Assembly: GCA_014529385.2 (NCBI GenBank)
Contig: CM043954.1
Span: forward strand, 6,571,806-6,635,805
DNA length: 64,000 bases
From: Adiantum capillus-veneris
Lineage: Eukaryota > Streptophyta > Polypodiopsida > Polypodiales > Pteridaceae
Direction of reading: 5' to 3'
Below, piece after piece: positions 20,247 to 30,971 of this stretch. The stretch's first letter is position 1. Every line of letters starts with the position of its first letter. Position numbers and translations under genes: made by a program. Under the pieces are notes generated by a model. The model worked only from the letters and a program-made list of their open reading frames with translations. It was not told the origin of the DNA and did not search any database.

Positions 20247-21092
20247 TGTCATAAAATATAATATCTAACTTTACCAAATGATTTTCTCATATTAAACTAA
20301 TCATTTAATATGGGAAGATAAAAGGGGACAAGAGTTAGGATAGATATATATGCTTCTAAACCTATCTCAACAGGGGACCAAAAGGAGAAATGGTTGCATT
20401 TCAATAGGGGTCCAAAAGGAGACAGTCTACCAAAGAGCAATGTGCAATAAGTGCTTCTAGATTTACCTCAGCAAGGGACCAAGAGGAGAGATGGTTACAT
20501 CTCAATAGGGGTTCAAAAGGAGGTAGTCTATCAAAGAGCAACGTGCATATAATGGAGCTTAAAAGATCTTAGGGTTAGCTTCATTAAAGACCTTTTAGTG
20601 TTAAAAAGTCCTTTGACCTTAGGCAAGCTACGGCTAACCTCGAGGTGGGGATCCCACCCAAGCATGAGAGTGCTAAGATGCTTAAAGTGGTTGTGGGAAC
20701 CTTGCCCAAAGCGTGAGGTGATTTTTATGCTTAAATGATTAAGGTTCTTGAAGTGTTTAATTCAAAGATAAACTCTCAAGAGGCATAAACGGTTTCCATG
20801 TTTAATTGACTAAGTGCTTGAAGTGTTCAATTCAAACCAAATGACTTAAGAAGCATAAAAGACACATATCAAAATCCTCCACATGTGGCCCTCATGATGT
20901 GCTTGAATCCTATTGGATAGGTTTTAAAGGGGTCCCATGAGAATTTAGATGCATAAAAATAAATAATTAAGTTCTTTCTCTCAAAGAGGAAAAAGAGGAC
21001 ACATGTTCAAATGATAAATTAAATAATACAAGAGAGAGAGAGAGGGAGAGAGAAAGAGGCGTGGGCCAAGCATGAGAGGGGGTATACTCTCG

Positions 21093-21128
<36 letters not shown>

Positions 21129-21398
21129 GTGTGAAGTGCAAAGTGCAAGAGCTCCATCTCTTTCTCCAAGCTTGTTGAGAAGTGGAGAGCCTACACCAAC
21201 ACTCTTGACTATGGAATGCAAATCCAACCAAGAGCCATGCTTCAATGCTTAAGCTTGCCATCTTCTTCATCTTCATTACTATGCTATTATGCTATGCTAA
21301 ACAAGAAGAGTGATGATAAGTGAGGAACTATTTCTTTCTCCTATGGATGATTCTTCTTCCTCTTCCCTACCCCTTCGAAGGTGTTTGAGGTCTTGTGA
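20247..21398 (+). repeat. 5' LTR of element B, 3' end missing
   Basis: Same LTR family as A but diverged. It stops at 21398 where A's LTR begins; the missing part is seen in B's other LTR at about 35130-35536. Contains GA and CT runs at 21034-21060 and 21094-21125. Confidence 0.8.
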
Positions 21399-23025
21399 GC
21401 CTAATAACTTATGTGTAGCGGAAATTAGCCTGAACATAGTGGGCATTTCATTAGAGTAGATTCCTAATGAGAATTACAGGAGTGCTTGGGTGGAGAGAGC
21501 AACAAAAAGCATAACACCTAGTTAGATAGCATCGACAATACTTTCAAAAGAGAGAGCAATTAAGCTATTGACAACAATTGAGGACCGGATTTTCATGGAG
21601 CCGGTTCCCCCTCCAAAAGGCTTTGTATTCTGGTTTCTCCCATCAAGAGAGACATTGTACAATACAATTCTTTGTGTTCCTTCAAGACTAGCTAGTGCAA
21701 TGAAGATGGAAACTTCATGCACTAAGCAAAACACTTAACAAACACAACTTGAATTATCCCCGTTCTCAGACCCAAGACCTCACACACCTTCGAAGATGGT
21801 GAGAGCTAGCAGGGTATGAGAGTAGATTGAGAGGAAGAAGGAGTATCTTACGAGAAAGATGTACATCTCCTCACATAATCACTCATATGTAGCATAGCTT
21901 AGCTTAGTAATTGGCTTGGTAGAGGAGATGAGCATGCATTGAAGCTTGGCTCTTGGTTGGATTTGCATCCACATGCCAAGAGAGTGTTGATGTAGGCTTC
22001 TATCTCACAAGCTTGGAGTAGGTGATGAGTTCTCCATTAAAGCTTGGGAAGAGATAGTCTTCTCTTTCTTCACACACGAGCTTGTGTGAGTGTGTGTGTG
22101 ATAATGCCTTGCAAAAATCAGCCCCCTCTCTCTCTTGGGCGAGCCCTCTTGCTAAATGCTATTCCTGAAGCCTCATTGGCCCTCCCCAAGTCAAGCCAAT
22201 TACAATTAAGCAGCATAAGTGATAGCCTTCTGACATGTGTCCCCCTTTCCCCTTTTGTGAGAGCTTTAGGTAATTAAATAATTAAACTAAACTCTCATTG
22301 GACCCCTTTGCCTCCTGGCCAATAGGAATCAGGCAAGCCATGGGGCTCCTGAATGCTCATTGGACCCCTTGGGAGACTGCCCAATAGTCTTCTAGGAGAC
22401 TTAATTCTCATTGGTTTCTTTTATTAAATGTTTTAAGTCTTCTAGGAGACTTAATTCTCATTGGTTTCTTTTATTAAATGTTTTTAAATTAATTAAACTA
22501 GATTTACTCTAGCTTAATTTTCATTGGTCCACTTCAAGGGTCATCCAATAGAAATTGGGCACACCTTGTGGGTATCTGGCCTAGGGAGCTGACATGTGTC
22601 CCTCATTCCCTTTGTGTAAAGGGAGCTTGTGTGTGTGTGTGTGTGTGGCTTTCTCTTTCATCCCCTACCTTTAGGGCTCGCCCCCTCCCATGTAGGGATG
22701 TGCAAAGACTTTTAGGGCACACACAAAGCATCCAATTTTCCCTAGGGTTGACCTTTGGACACAACCTTTGAATTTTGGAACCTTAGCATTTTGGAAGTCT
22801 TAATGGGCTGAACCTTAGGGTCTTTTTAGCCCATTGTTGCACATGGCTTTTTTGCAGATGGCCCCCCCTTTGGATCCCTATTTTCCCTCCTTTGGATCCC
22901 TACTGTGGCCGGTCTGCTATCTTAACCAATATTCTAGCTTTTTCTCCCCTGGCCTTCCCCACATTAAATGATCAGTTTAATATGAGAAAATCATTTAGGA
23001 GAATGAGATATTGATTATTATGACA
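21399..23025 (-). repeat. 3' LTR of element A
   Basis: 1627 bp, starting TGTCATAATAATC at 23025. It has a 50-bp tandem duplication (22386-22435 repeated at 22436-22485) that the 5' LTR lacks, and a longer GT run near 22630. Its final TGTTACA end is missing at 21399. Confidence 0.9.
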
Positions 23026-23044
23026 TTACCTCTCTCTTGAAATC
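23026..23044 (-). promoter_or_regulatory. Polypurine tract of element A
   Basis: The minus strand reads GATTTCAAGAGAGAGGTAA immediately before the LTR start TGTCATAA. The same tract precedes B's LTR at 30972. Confidence 0.8.
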
Positions 23045-23381
23045 ATAGTCGTCCTCGACTATGGTGTAGAGAAGATAAAGCATGTTCATGAGTCCTTTTC
23101 TTAGCGGGTAGAGGATCCCTATGTTACCCTACGACATCATTCCACAATGGATCACTGGTCCATTTGGCGCTTGAGAGCCTGAGGCTGCCGCAAGCATGTC
23201 TGCACATTAGTCCTATCAATCTTCCATAGTAGAGTGACAAGCTCTACTTGGTGTTTGGGAGACGTCGTCTCCGCAAACTTGATCTAAGCATGCATACTAC
23301 TTCATTTTTGTGCACAAATAAAGAAAAAGAGAGTCTTATAAGACAAAAATTTTGTTCATTTTTAACATTTTGTACATTTGC

Positions 23382-23834
23382 TTACTCTTGGGAAGCATTG
23401 TAAGCATTGACAAGGTTAAGGTTATCCTTTAATTGTATGCCTTGCATCCATCTAGCATCTTCAAAAGGATAATTCTTAAACTTAATAAGATATCGTCGGA
23501 TAGTCTTACCGCCTCTTAGTACCTTGTCTTCATGTCGGAGAATGGACTCGGGCTGCAGCACCTCTTCTTGGTCCTCGATCTCCGGTGGGTCTTCAATAGT
23601 TGGTTCTTGAGGTGGCTCTCCTTTGTAAGGCTTTAATAGGCTCACATGAAAAGCATTGTGTATGAGCCAATGATTGGGCAACTTGAGTTGATAGGCCATC
23701 TCATTGATTGGCCTAAGAATCTGAAAGGGACCATAGTACCTTTTTTCTAGTTTAGCATAGTACTTTGGTGACCCGTAGGATTCTTGCCCGTTGTGTGCCT
23801 TAATCGAGCCTTGGGAAACTTTAACAAGACCCAA
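23382..23834 (-). pseudogene. pol: Integrase C-terminal region with chromodomain (element A)
   Basis: Contains the GPF/Y-type module KYYAKLEKRYYGPFQI with AYQLKLP, then IHNAFHVSLLKPYKG, typical of gypsy integrase tails. It ends in a chromodomain: LQPESILRHEDKVL, RRYLIKFKNYPFEDARWM. Chromodomains direct integration to particular chromatin. It is separated by a frameshift near 23750-23830 from the catalytic integrase. The stop near 23382 is the natural end of the polyprotein. Confidence 0.88.
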
Positions 23835-24598
23835 TCATTTTCTTTAAAGGCTTGGGCTCTTCTGTGCTTGTCAGCAGCAGCCTTTTGCCTTTGCTGTGAG
23901 ATAGAGATAGCATCCTTAATCTTTTGGAAAGATTCTTGTAGGTCTCGGCTATACTCATCTACAGCGAAGATCTTCCCATGTACCTTAAGTAGCAAGGGAC
24001 TTTTTGATCTTCCTTCAATTACCTCAAAAGGTGCTTTTCCTGTGGAAGTATGTACAGTGTTATTGTAAGCATACTCCACTAAGGGTAAGTACTTCTCCCA
24101 TTGGGATCTTTGATCTACTTCCGTTACATAGGCTTTTAGTAGATCGAGAATGGTTAGGTTAGCTATTTCACTTTGGCCATCAGTTTGTGGATGATAGGCC
24201 GAAGAGAAGTTTAGCCTTGTTCCTAAATTCTCAAAGAGACCCTTCCAGAAATTACTGGTCATTCTAGGATCTCTATCCGACACTATGGACATGGGCAAGC
24301 CATGGTACTTGAAAATTTGTGAAATAAAGAGGGTTGCCATTTGATGGGCTTTGATAGTCTTTTTGACAGGTATAAAATGAGCTTGTTTACTAAACCTGTC
24401 TACTATCGTCCATATTCTCGTATTCCCATGGATAGACTTAGGCAATCCAAAGATAAAATCCATGGATATTCTCTCCCATGGTGAATTAGGGATTGGCAAG
24501 GGTTGAAGCAATCCAAGTTGCTTCCCTCTATCAAATTTTGTCTATTGGCATACCACACATTTGGAAACATACTCTTGTATGCTCACTTTCATGGTAGG
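23747..24598 (-). pseudogene. pol: Integrase catalytic core (element A)
   Basis: Inserts element DNA. The HHCC zinc finger (GHRGI... CVVC) is crossed by two nonsense codons: TGA near 24596 in place of the expected Trp, and TAG at 24542-24544. The core shows the DDE triad: ISMDFIFGLPKS, then IVSDRDPRMTSNFW, then HPQTDGQSEIANL. Downstream are KAYVTEVDQRSQWEKYLPLV and STGKAPFEV. The two stops are both of the G-to-A/C-to-T type expected from decay of methylated DNA. Confidence 0.9.
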
Positions 24599-25915
24599 TC
24601 AATAGAAATATGTTTCAATTCCCTTTAAGGTAGACTGAATCCCTCTATGCCCCGCATAAGGTGGAGCATGAGATTCATACATTACTTTCTCACGTAGTGA
24701 GTTAGTAACGCATAGTCTATTGCCATAGAGAAGATAACCATCTTGTAAAGTAAATGGTTCTTCTTTCTTCCCTAATGCAAGGGCTGAAATCACATCTCTA
24801 AAATCGGGATCAATAGCATACTCATCTATCATTGAAGATAGATCATTGTGAGTTGCTATGGAAACCGCATTCACTTTCGGCCGTCTTGAGAGTGCATCAG
24901 CTACTTGATTATGCTTGCCAGCAATGTGAGCAATATGAAAATGAAATTGCGAAAGGAAATTTGCCCACCTCATTTGTTTGTCGGAGAGCTTGGTCTGTGT
25001 CATGAAGTACTTAAGACTTTGGTGATCCGTTCGCAGAATGAAAGGAGTCCCCAATAAATAGTGCTTCCATGAGTCTAAGGCATGTAGAACTGCAAGGAGT
25101 TCTTTTTCATATATGCCTAGAGCTTGCTCAATAGGGTCGAACCTTCGACTCTCATAGCCTATGGCGTGCCCTTCTTGGAGCAAAACAGCTCCAAGGCAAT
25201 CACCACAAGCATCGCATTGGACCTCAAATGGTTTTGAGAGATCCGATAGTGTAAGCACAGGTTGAGAGAAAAGCTTTTCTTTAAGCTTTTCGAAAGCATT
25301 GTTCTCCTTAGCAGACCATGTATACCTAACGCTTTTCTTTGTTAGGTCATGTAATGGTCCCGCAATTTGTGAGAACTTTTCTATGAAGCGTCTATAGTAT
25401 GCACACATACCTATGAAGCTTCTTAGTTCATGCAGATTCCTTGGTTTAGGCCATCCTTTTATTACCTCTAACTTGGATGGATCCATTTGGATGCCATCTT
25501 GAGAGATAATGTGACCTAAATACTGAATCTCTTGCAAGAAAAATTCACTTTTCTTTCGATTAACATAAAGTTTATTTTCTCTTAAAACTTGAAATATTAC
25601 TTGGAGGTGTTGCTTGTGTTCCTCCAATGAATTAGTGTAGATGATAATATCATCAAAGAACACTCCAGTGAAGGTTCGATGAGGCCTGAACAGCTTCTCC
25701 ATCAAGCGGTTGAATGTGGCTGGTGCATTGGTCAAGCCAAAAGGCATGACAATGTATTCGTAAAGACCAAATGTAGTACGAAATGCGGTCTTTACAATGT
25801 CTTGATCAACTATCCTTATTTGATGATAGCCACTTTTTAGGTCAACCCTACCGAAGTAGGTCGATCCTTGTAGCTTATCAAATAGGTCTTCTACGCGTGG
25901 AACGGAAACCTATTC
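24599..25915 (-). pseudogene. pol: Reverse transcriptase (main part) and RNase H (element A)
   Basis: RT motifs: MPFGLTNAPATFNRLM, the catalytic box VFFDDIIIYT, LQEIQYLGHIIS, ELRSFIGMCAYYRRFI. RNase H: VQCDACGDCLGAVLLQ, YEKELLAVLHALDSWKHYLL, RTDHQSLKYF, HIAGKHNQVADALSRRP. The frame joins the upstream gag-protease-RT frame through a single frameshift near 25895-25915. Gene order RT-RNase H-integrase identifies Ty3/gypsy rather than copia. Confidence 0.93.
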
Positions 25916-28329
25916 TTGATAGTGATCCTATTTAGTGCTCTATAGTCGACACACATACGATATGTGCCGTCTTTCTTTTGCACTAATAGCATAGGTGAGA
26001 AAAATGGAGATGAGCTTGGCCTAACCATACCCTTCTCAACTAACTCATGCACTTGCCGCATAATCTCCTCTTGTTGAGCTTGAGAAACTCTATAAGGAGG
26101 TTTATTAGGCGGTGAACTTCCTGGAAGAAGTTCAATTGCATGGTCATCATTACCTCGTTTAGGAGGTAGCTCACAAGGGATGTCGTCAATAAAAACATCT
26201 TGAAACCCCTTGAGAAAATTGGATAACTCTAATTCCTTTTGGTTGCTTTTATTTTCTTTTGCTAAAGCATTAGGTTCATTTTGAGAGTCTTTAACAAAAA
26301 TCATGTACATGGAAATAGAGCTCTTTATTGACTTGTTGAAAGCTGGTGTATGTACAATGGGGATGGTGTTATCCATTTCCTTAGCATCTATATACATGTC
26401 TTTTTCCCTGAACTTAAAGGAGATTCTCCTTTCAGGAAATTTAACATCAGCAGCCAGGCGGTCAAACCATGGTGCCCCTAGGATTACATCCTCATGCTTG
26501 AGAGGAGAGATAAAGAATTCCTCTTTGTCCACATAGCCTTGGACATGAAGCCTCAATTTCCCAATTAAGGGAGTGACTGAAGCTTCTTGCTCCTTGAAGG
26601 CACTGTCTGCGGGTAGGACATCTCCCATCTTGTAGGATTGTATTCCTAGCTTGGTGGCCAACTCTATAGATATAAAATTGTGAGTAGAACCAGGGTCAAA
26701 GAGAATAAAAGCATCATGTTCTCTTACCTTTCCCCAAGCATGGCATAGAGGAGATCCTTTGTGGTGAGTTTGGTGAGTCTCCTCCTCTTGGATTTCAACC
26801 AAGGAAGCTCTAGGAGGATCTTGGCGGTTGTTCTTTTGGGGACAAGCGCGGTACGCATGCCCTTGTTCGCCGCACTTGAAACATCGGTTATCCTTACGAT
26901 AACGCTCAAGCTCTTCAGGAGAGAGTTTATTCTTACCTTTGTAAACTCCCTTCTCTTTAGCTTTGTTGGAGTTGCCGTTAGGAGACTTTTGGACATTGTC
27001 CTTCCCCTTAGGCTCATTGGAACCCTTATTTTCCGGGGGCTTATTATTTCTTTTTCCCCCCGTTTGGAAATTGATTCGAGAGGCGACCATAGTGTGGTGT
27101 ATTACCGCCGATATGGTACGTGGTCTTTGGGAGTTGACATACTCCGCCATTTCTTCGGTTAAGCCCGCACAAAATTGTTGCTTTTGCTCTCCAAAATCCA
27201 ACTTTTTGAAGACAGTGGCTTTGAGTTGGAGGTCCCAAAACTTGTCTACATATTTGTGGATAGATTCATTGGGAGAGAGCTTTAAGCTTCGCCATTCGGT
27301 GAGTACTTTGTCTTTGGCATCGGTGGCCAAAAACTGCTTCATAATGGAAGCTCTTAAAGCTTTCCATGTTCGTGGAGCTTCACCGTTGGCTCGTAGGCTA
27401 GACCACCATTGTTTGGCGGACTTTTGAAAGTGCATAGCTACATGGCATAGCTTCGAGGACTCCGTGAAGCCCTCATCTCCAAACGCCGCATCGAATTGTT
27501 GGATAAAGGCCAAGACTTTGTCCGTAGCACCAAAGGTACCATCATAGGTAAGGAAAGAGATGCTCTTCCCTCCCTCTTTGAATTTCTTCAACTTGGACGA
27601 CCTCTTCCATGCGGCATAGGATTTCCTATGAACTCTTCTTTTTGATCGTTCAAAGGTTGCACCATCACTTTCTTCAGAAGATGAAAAATTTGAAGAAGGT
27701 GGAGAAGAGGGTGACCTCTTTCTCGCCTTTTTCTTGTCTTGATCTTTGTCGTCTTCACCATAGATTTCATAAGAGGAAGAGGATGAAGAAGATGGAGAAG
27801 AGGGTGTCCTCTTTCTCGCCTTTTTCTTCTCTTGCTTTTTATCATCCCTCTTTGAATTATGGCATGGAGAAGAGTGTGATGGTCTTCTCCGCTTTGGTGG
27901 TGATGGAGAGAGTTTAGCCCGCCGTCTTCGTGGAGCCATCTCCGCCGAGGTGGCGGGAGACTCGCTTCTTTCTCGTTCCTTTGGTGGAGGCTCTTGAGTT
28001 CTCCTTTGGGAAGGAGATGCATCATCAAGAAGTAAATTCTTGAGCCCTTCATATGGATTCTCTTCTTCTTCCCGAATCGGAGAGAGACCTCTTTTGGTAG
28101 TCTCACAAGGAGGCTTCCTAGGTGTTCTCTCGTCATGGTGATGAACTTGGAGAATCCCATGAGCACAGAGCTGCCGTTGCACTTCACTTTGGAGAGATGG
28201 ATTGCCCATGGCTTGTTGAAGCTTAGAAACAAGATAGTTAACAAGAATTGAAGCATCATTAGTAGCTTGCTCATGAGCAAAATCAAAGTTATCAACATTA
28301 ATTTCACTCTCTTTACTATTGTCAGCCAT
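25891..28329 (-). pseudogene. gag-pol: Gag, protease and start of reverse transcriptase (element A)
   Basis: An 812-codon open frame from [15 protein letters not shown]. Residues about 100-230 are charged and Ser/Lys/Arg-rich. The gag core follows ([28 protein letters not shown]), then a CCHC knuckle ([14 protein letters not shown]). The aspartic protease active site appears as [24 protein letters not shown] replaces the usual DSGA/DTGS. The RT N-terminus follows: [51 protein letters not shown], after which the frame breaks. Gag and pol are in one frame, with no programmed shift needed. Confidence 0.92.
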
Positions 28330-28717
28330 TCTAACAACTTTTAGGTGTACTTTGGCACTTCAAGCCCTAGTTGCTACTCCTCTTTACCCCTTTAAAAAAA
28401 GCACTCAAGCTACTGTACCCGCGGCTCGAATACCATTAATTGCAAGGAATAGAAGAGAGGGTCTTTTGACACCAAAACAACACCGGCTCCTGTCAAGCTT
28501 CTAATAGCTCAATAGTGGTTAAGCCGTAGGCAAGCCCCTAGGACTCCACTATTAAGACCATAGCTCTCGACGGTGATGCCCCGTTAACTGCACGAAGGCA
28601 GGCGCACTGCAAGGCTGAAAAATCCCTATTCTACTTACTCACAGGCAATTAATAATACCAACCATTTGTAGCTAGCTTGAGGACCTCCCTTCTTGAGCAA
28701 GAAAAGAGAAACCTTGA
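28330..28717 (-). other. 5' leader of element A
   Basis: Untranslated stretch between the PBS and the gag start. A related leader is at 45618-46020 in element C. Confidence 0.7.
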
Positions 28718-28729
28718 GCTCTGATACCA
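28718..28729 (-). promoter_or_regulatory. Primer-binding site of element A (tRNA-Met type)
   Basis: The minus strand reads TGGTATCAGAGC right after the LTR end AATGTTACA. An exact match to the plant tRNA-iMet PBS. Confidence 0.9.
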
Positions 28730-28730
28730 A

Positions 28731-30315
28731 TGTAACATTTAATGGCCTAATAACTTATGTGTAGCGGAAATTAGCATGAACATAGTGGGCATTTCATTAG
28801 AGTAGATTCCTAATGAGAATTACAAGAGTGCTTGGGTGGAGAGAGCAACGAAAAGCATAACACCTAGTTAGATAGCATTGACAATACTTTCAAAAGAGAG
28901 AGCAATTAAGCTATTGACAACAATTGAGGACCGGATTTTCATGGAGCCGGTCCCCCCTCCAAAAGGCTTTGTATTCTGGTTTCTCCCATCAAGAGAGACA
29001 TTGTACAATACAATTCTTTGTGTTCCTTCAAGACTAGCTAGTGCAATGAAGATGGAAACTTCATGCACTAAGCAAAACACTTAACAAACACAACTTGAAT
29101 TATCCCCGTTCTCAGACCCAAGACCTCACACACCTTCGAAGATGGTGAGAGCTAGCAGGGTATGAGAGTAGATTGAGAGGAAGAAGGAGTATCTTACGAG
29201 AAAGATGTACATCTCCTCACATAATCACTCATATGTAGCATAGCTTAGCTTAGTAATTATCTTGGTAGAGGAGATGAGCATGCATTGAAGCTTGGCTCTT
29301 GGTTGGATTTGCATCCACATGCCAAGAGAGTGTTGATGTAGGCTTCTATCTCACAAGCTTGGAGTAGGTGATGAGTTCTCCATTAAAGCTTGGGAAGAGA
29401 TAGTCTTCTCTTTCTTCACACACGAGCTTGTGTGAGTGTGTGTGTGATAATGCCTTGCAAAAATCAGCCCCCTCTCTCTCTTGGGCGAGCCCTCTTGCTA
29501 AATGCTATTCCTGAAGCCTCATTGGCCCTCCCCAAGTCAAGCCAATTACAATTAAGCAGCATAAGTGATAGCCTTCTGACATGTGTCCCCCTTTCCCCTT
29601 TTGTGAGAGCTTTAGGTAATTAAATAATTAAACTAAACTCTCATTGGACCCCTTTGCCTCCTGGCCAATAGGAATCAGGCAAGCCATGGGGCTACTGAAT
29701 GCTCATTGGACCCCTTGGGAGACTGCCCAATAGTCTTCTAGGAGATTTAATTCTCATTGTTTTCTTTTATTAAATGTTTTTAAATTAATTAAACTAGATT
29801 TACTCTAGCTTAATTTTCATTGGTCCACTTCAAGGGTCATCCAATAGAAATTGGGCACACCTTGTGGGCATCTGGCCTAGGGAGCTGACATGTGTCCCTC
29901 ATTCCCTTTGTGTAAAGGGAGCTTGTGTGTGTGTGTGGCTTTCTCTTTCATCCCCTACCTTTAGGGCTCGCCCCCTCCCATGTAGGGATGTGCAAAGACT
30001 TTTAGGGCACACACAAAGCATCCAATTTTCCCTAGGGTTGACCTTTGGACACAACCTTTGAATTTTGGAACCTTAGCATTTTGGAAGTCTTAATGGGCTG
30101 AACCTTAGGGTCTTTTTAGCCCATTGTTGCACATGGATTTTTTGCAGATGGCCCCCCCTTTGGATCCCTATTTTCCCTCCTTTGGATCCCTACTGTGGCC
30201 GGTCTGCTATCTTAACCAATATTCTAGCTTTTTCTCCCCTGGCCTTCCCCACATTAAATGATCAGTTTAATATGAGAAAATCATTTAGGAGAATTAGATA
30301 TTGATTATTATGACA
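28731..30315 (-). repeat. 5' LTR of element A
   Basis: 1585 bp, TGTCATAATAATC...AATGTTACA. Nearly identical to 21399-23025. Bounded by the PBS on one side and B's gag remnant on the other. Confidence 0.92.
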
Positions 30316-30452
30316 TTCTCTCTCAAAGAATTAGAGGCCTTTCATAAAGACCATAAATGCTTTAAGGGTGGGGAGCAAGGACATAGTTATCATTCTTACC
30401 CCAAAAGAAATGTACTCAATGACACTCCTAGAGCTTCCATGGTTGAAGTTCC
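30316..30452 (+). pseudogene. gag: Gag zinc-knuckle remnant of element B
   Basis: Plus-strand frame with ELEAFHKDHKCFKGGEQGHS and TPRASMVEV. It matches the knuckle region of A's gag, with two of the three zinc-binding Cys replaced. It stops at an inversion breakpoint (30452/30453). Confidence 0.85.
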
Positions 30453-30971
30453 AACACTTCAAGAACCTTAGTCATTTAAGCATAAAAATCACATCAAGCT
30501 TTGGACAAGGGTCCCACAACAGCTTTAAACATCTTAGCACCTCATGCTTGGGTAGGATTCCCACCTAAAGGTTAGCCTTAGCTTGCCTAAGGACAAAGGA
30601 CTTTTTAACACTAAATTTTGGAGGTCTTTAATGAAGTTAACCCTAAGGTCTTTTAAGCTCCATTAGATGCACGTTGCTCTTTGATAGACTACCTCCTTTT
30701 GGACCCCTATTGAGATGTAACCATCTCTCCTCTTGGTCCCTTTTGCTGAGGTAAATCTAAAAGCACTTATTGCACATTGCTCTTTGGTAGACCGTCTCCT
30801 TTTGGACCCCTATTGAGATGCAACCATTTCTCCTTTTGGTCCCCTTGTTGAGATAGGTCTAGAAGCACATATCTCTATCCTAACTCTTGTCCCCTTTTAT
30901 CTTCCCATATTAAATGATCAGTTTAATATGAGAAAATCATTTGATGAAGTTAGATATTATATTTTATGACA
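30453..30971 (-). repeat. First third of B's 3' LTR, inverted
   Basis: The minus strand runs from TGTCATAAAATATAATATC (30971) to GGTTCTTGAAGTGTT (30453). That is exactly the point at which the plus-oriented remainder of the same LTR resumes at 34468. The matching stretch of B's other LTR is about 20247-20765. Confidence 0.85.

Larger units (their letters stand above)
21399..30315 (-). mobile_element. Ty3/gypsy chromovirus element A, nearly complete
   Basis: Order on the minus strand: 5' LTR 30315-28731, PBS, leader, gag-protease-RT-RNase H-integrase-chromodomain, polypurine tract, 3' LTR 23025-21399. The LTRs differ by few substitutions plus a 50-bp duplication and a GT-repeat length change, so the insertion looks recent. 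The outer 14 bp of the 3' LTR are lost, together with adjoining B sequence, so no target duplication remains. Two stops and two frameshifts in pol make this copy non-coding for a full polyprotein. Confidence 0.93.

Noticed and set aside
22044-22277. 77-codon frame present identically at 22044-22277 and 29390-29623
   Set aside because: Lies at the same place in both LTRs of element A on the strand opposite the element; its duplication is explained by LTR identity.
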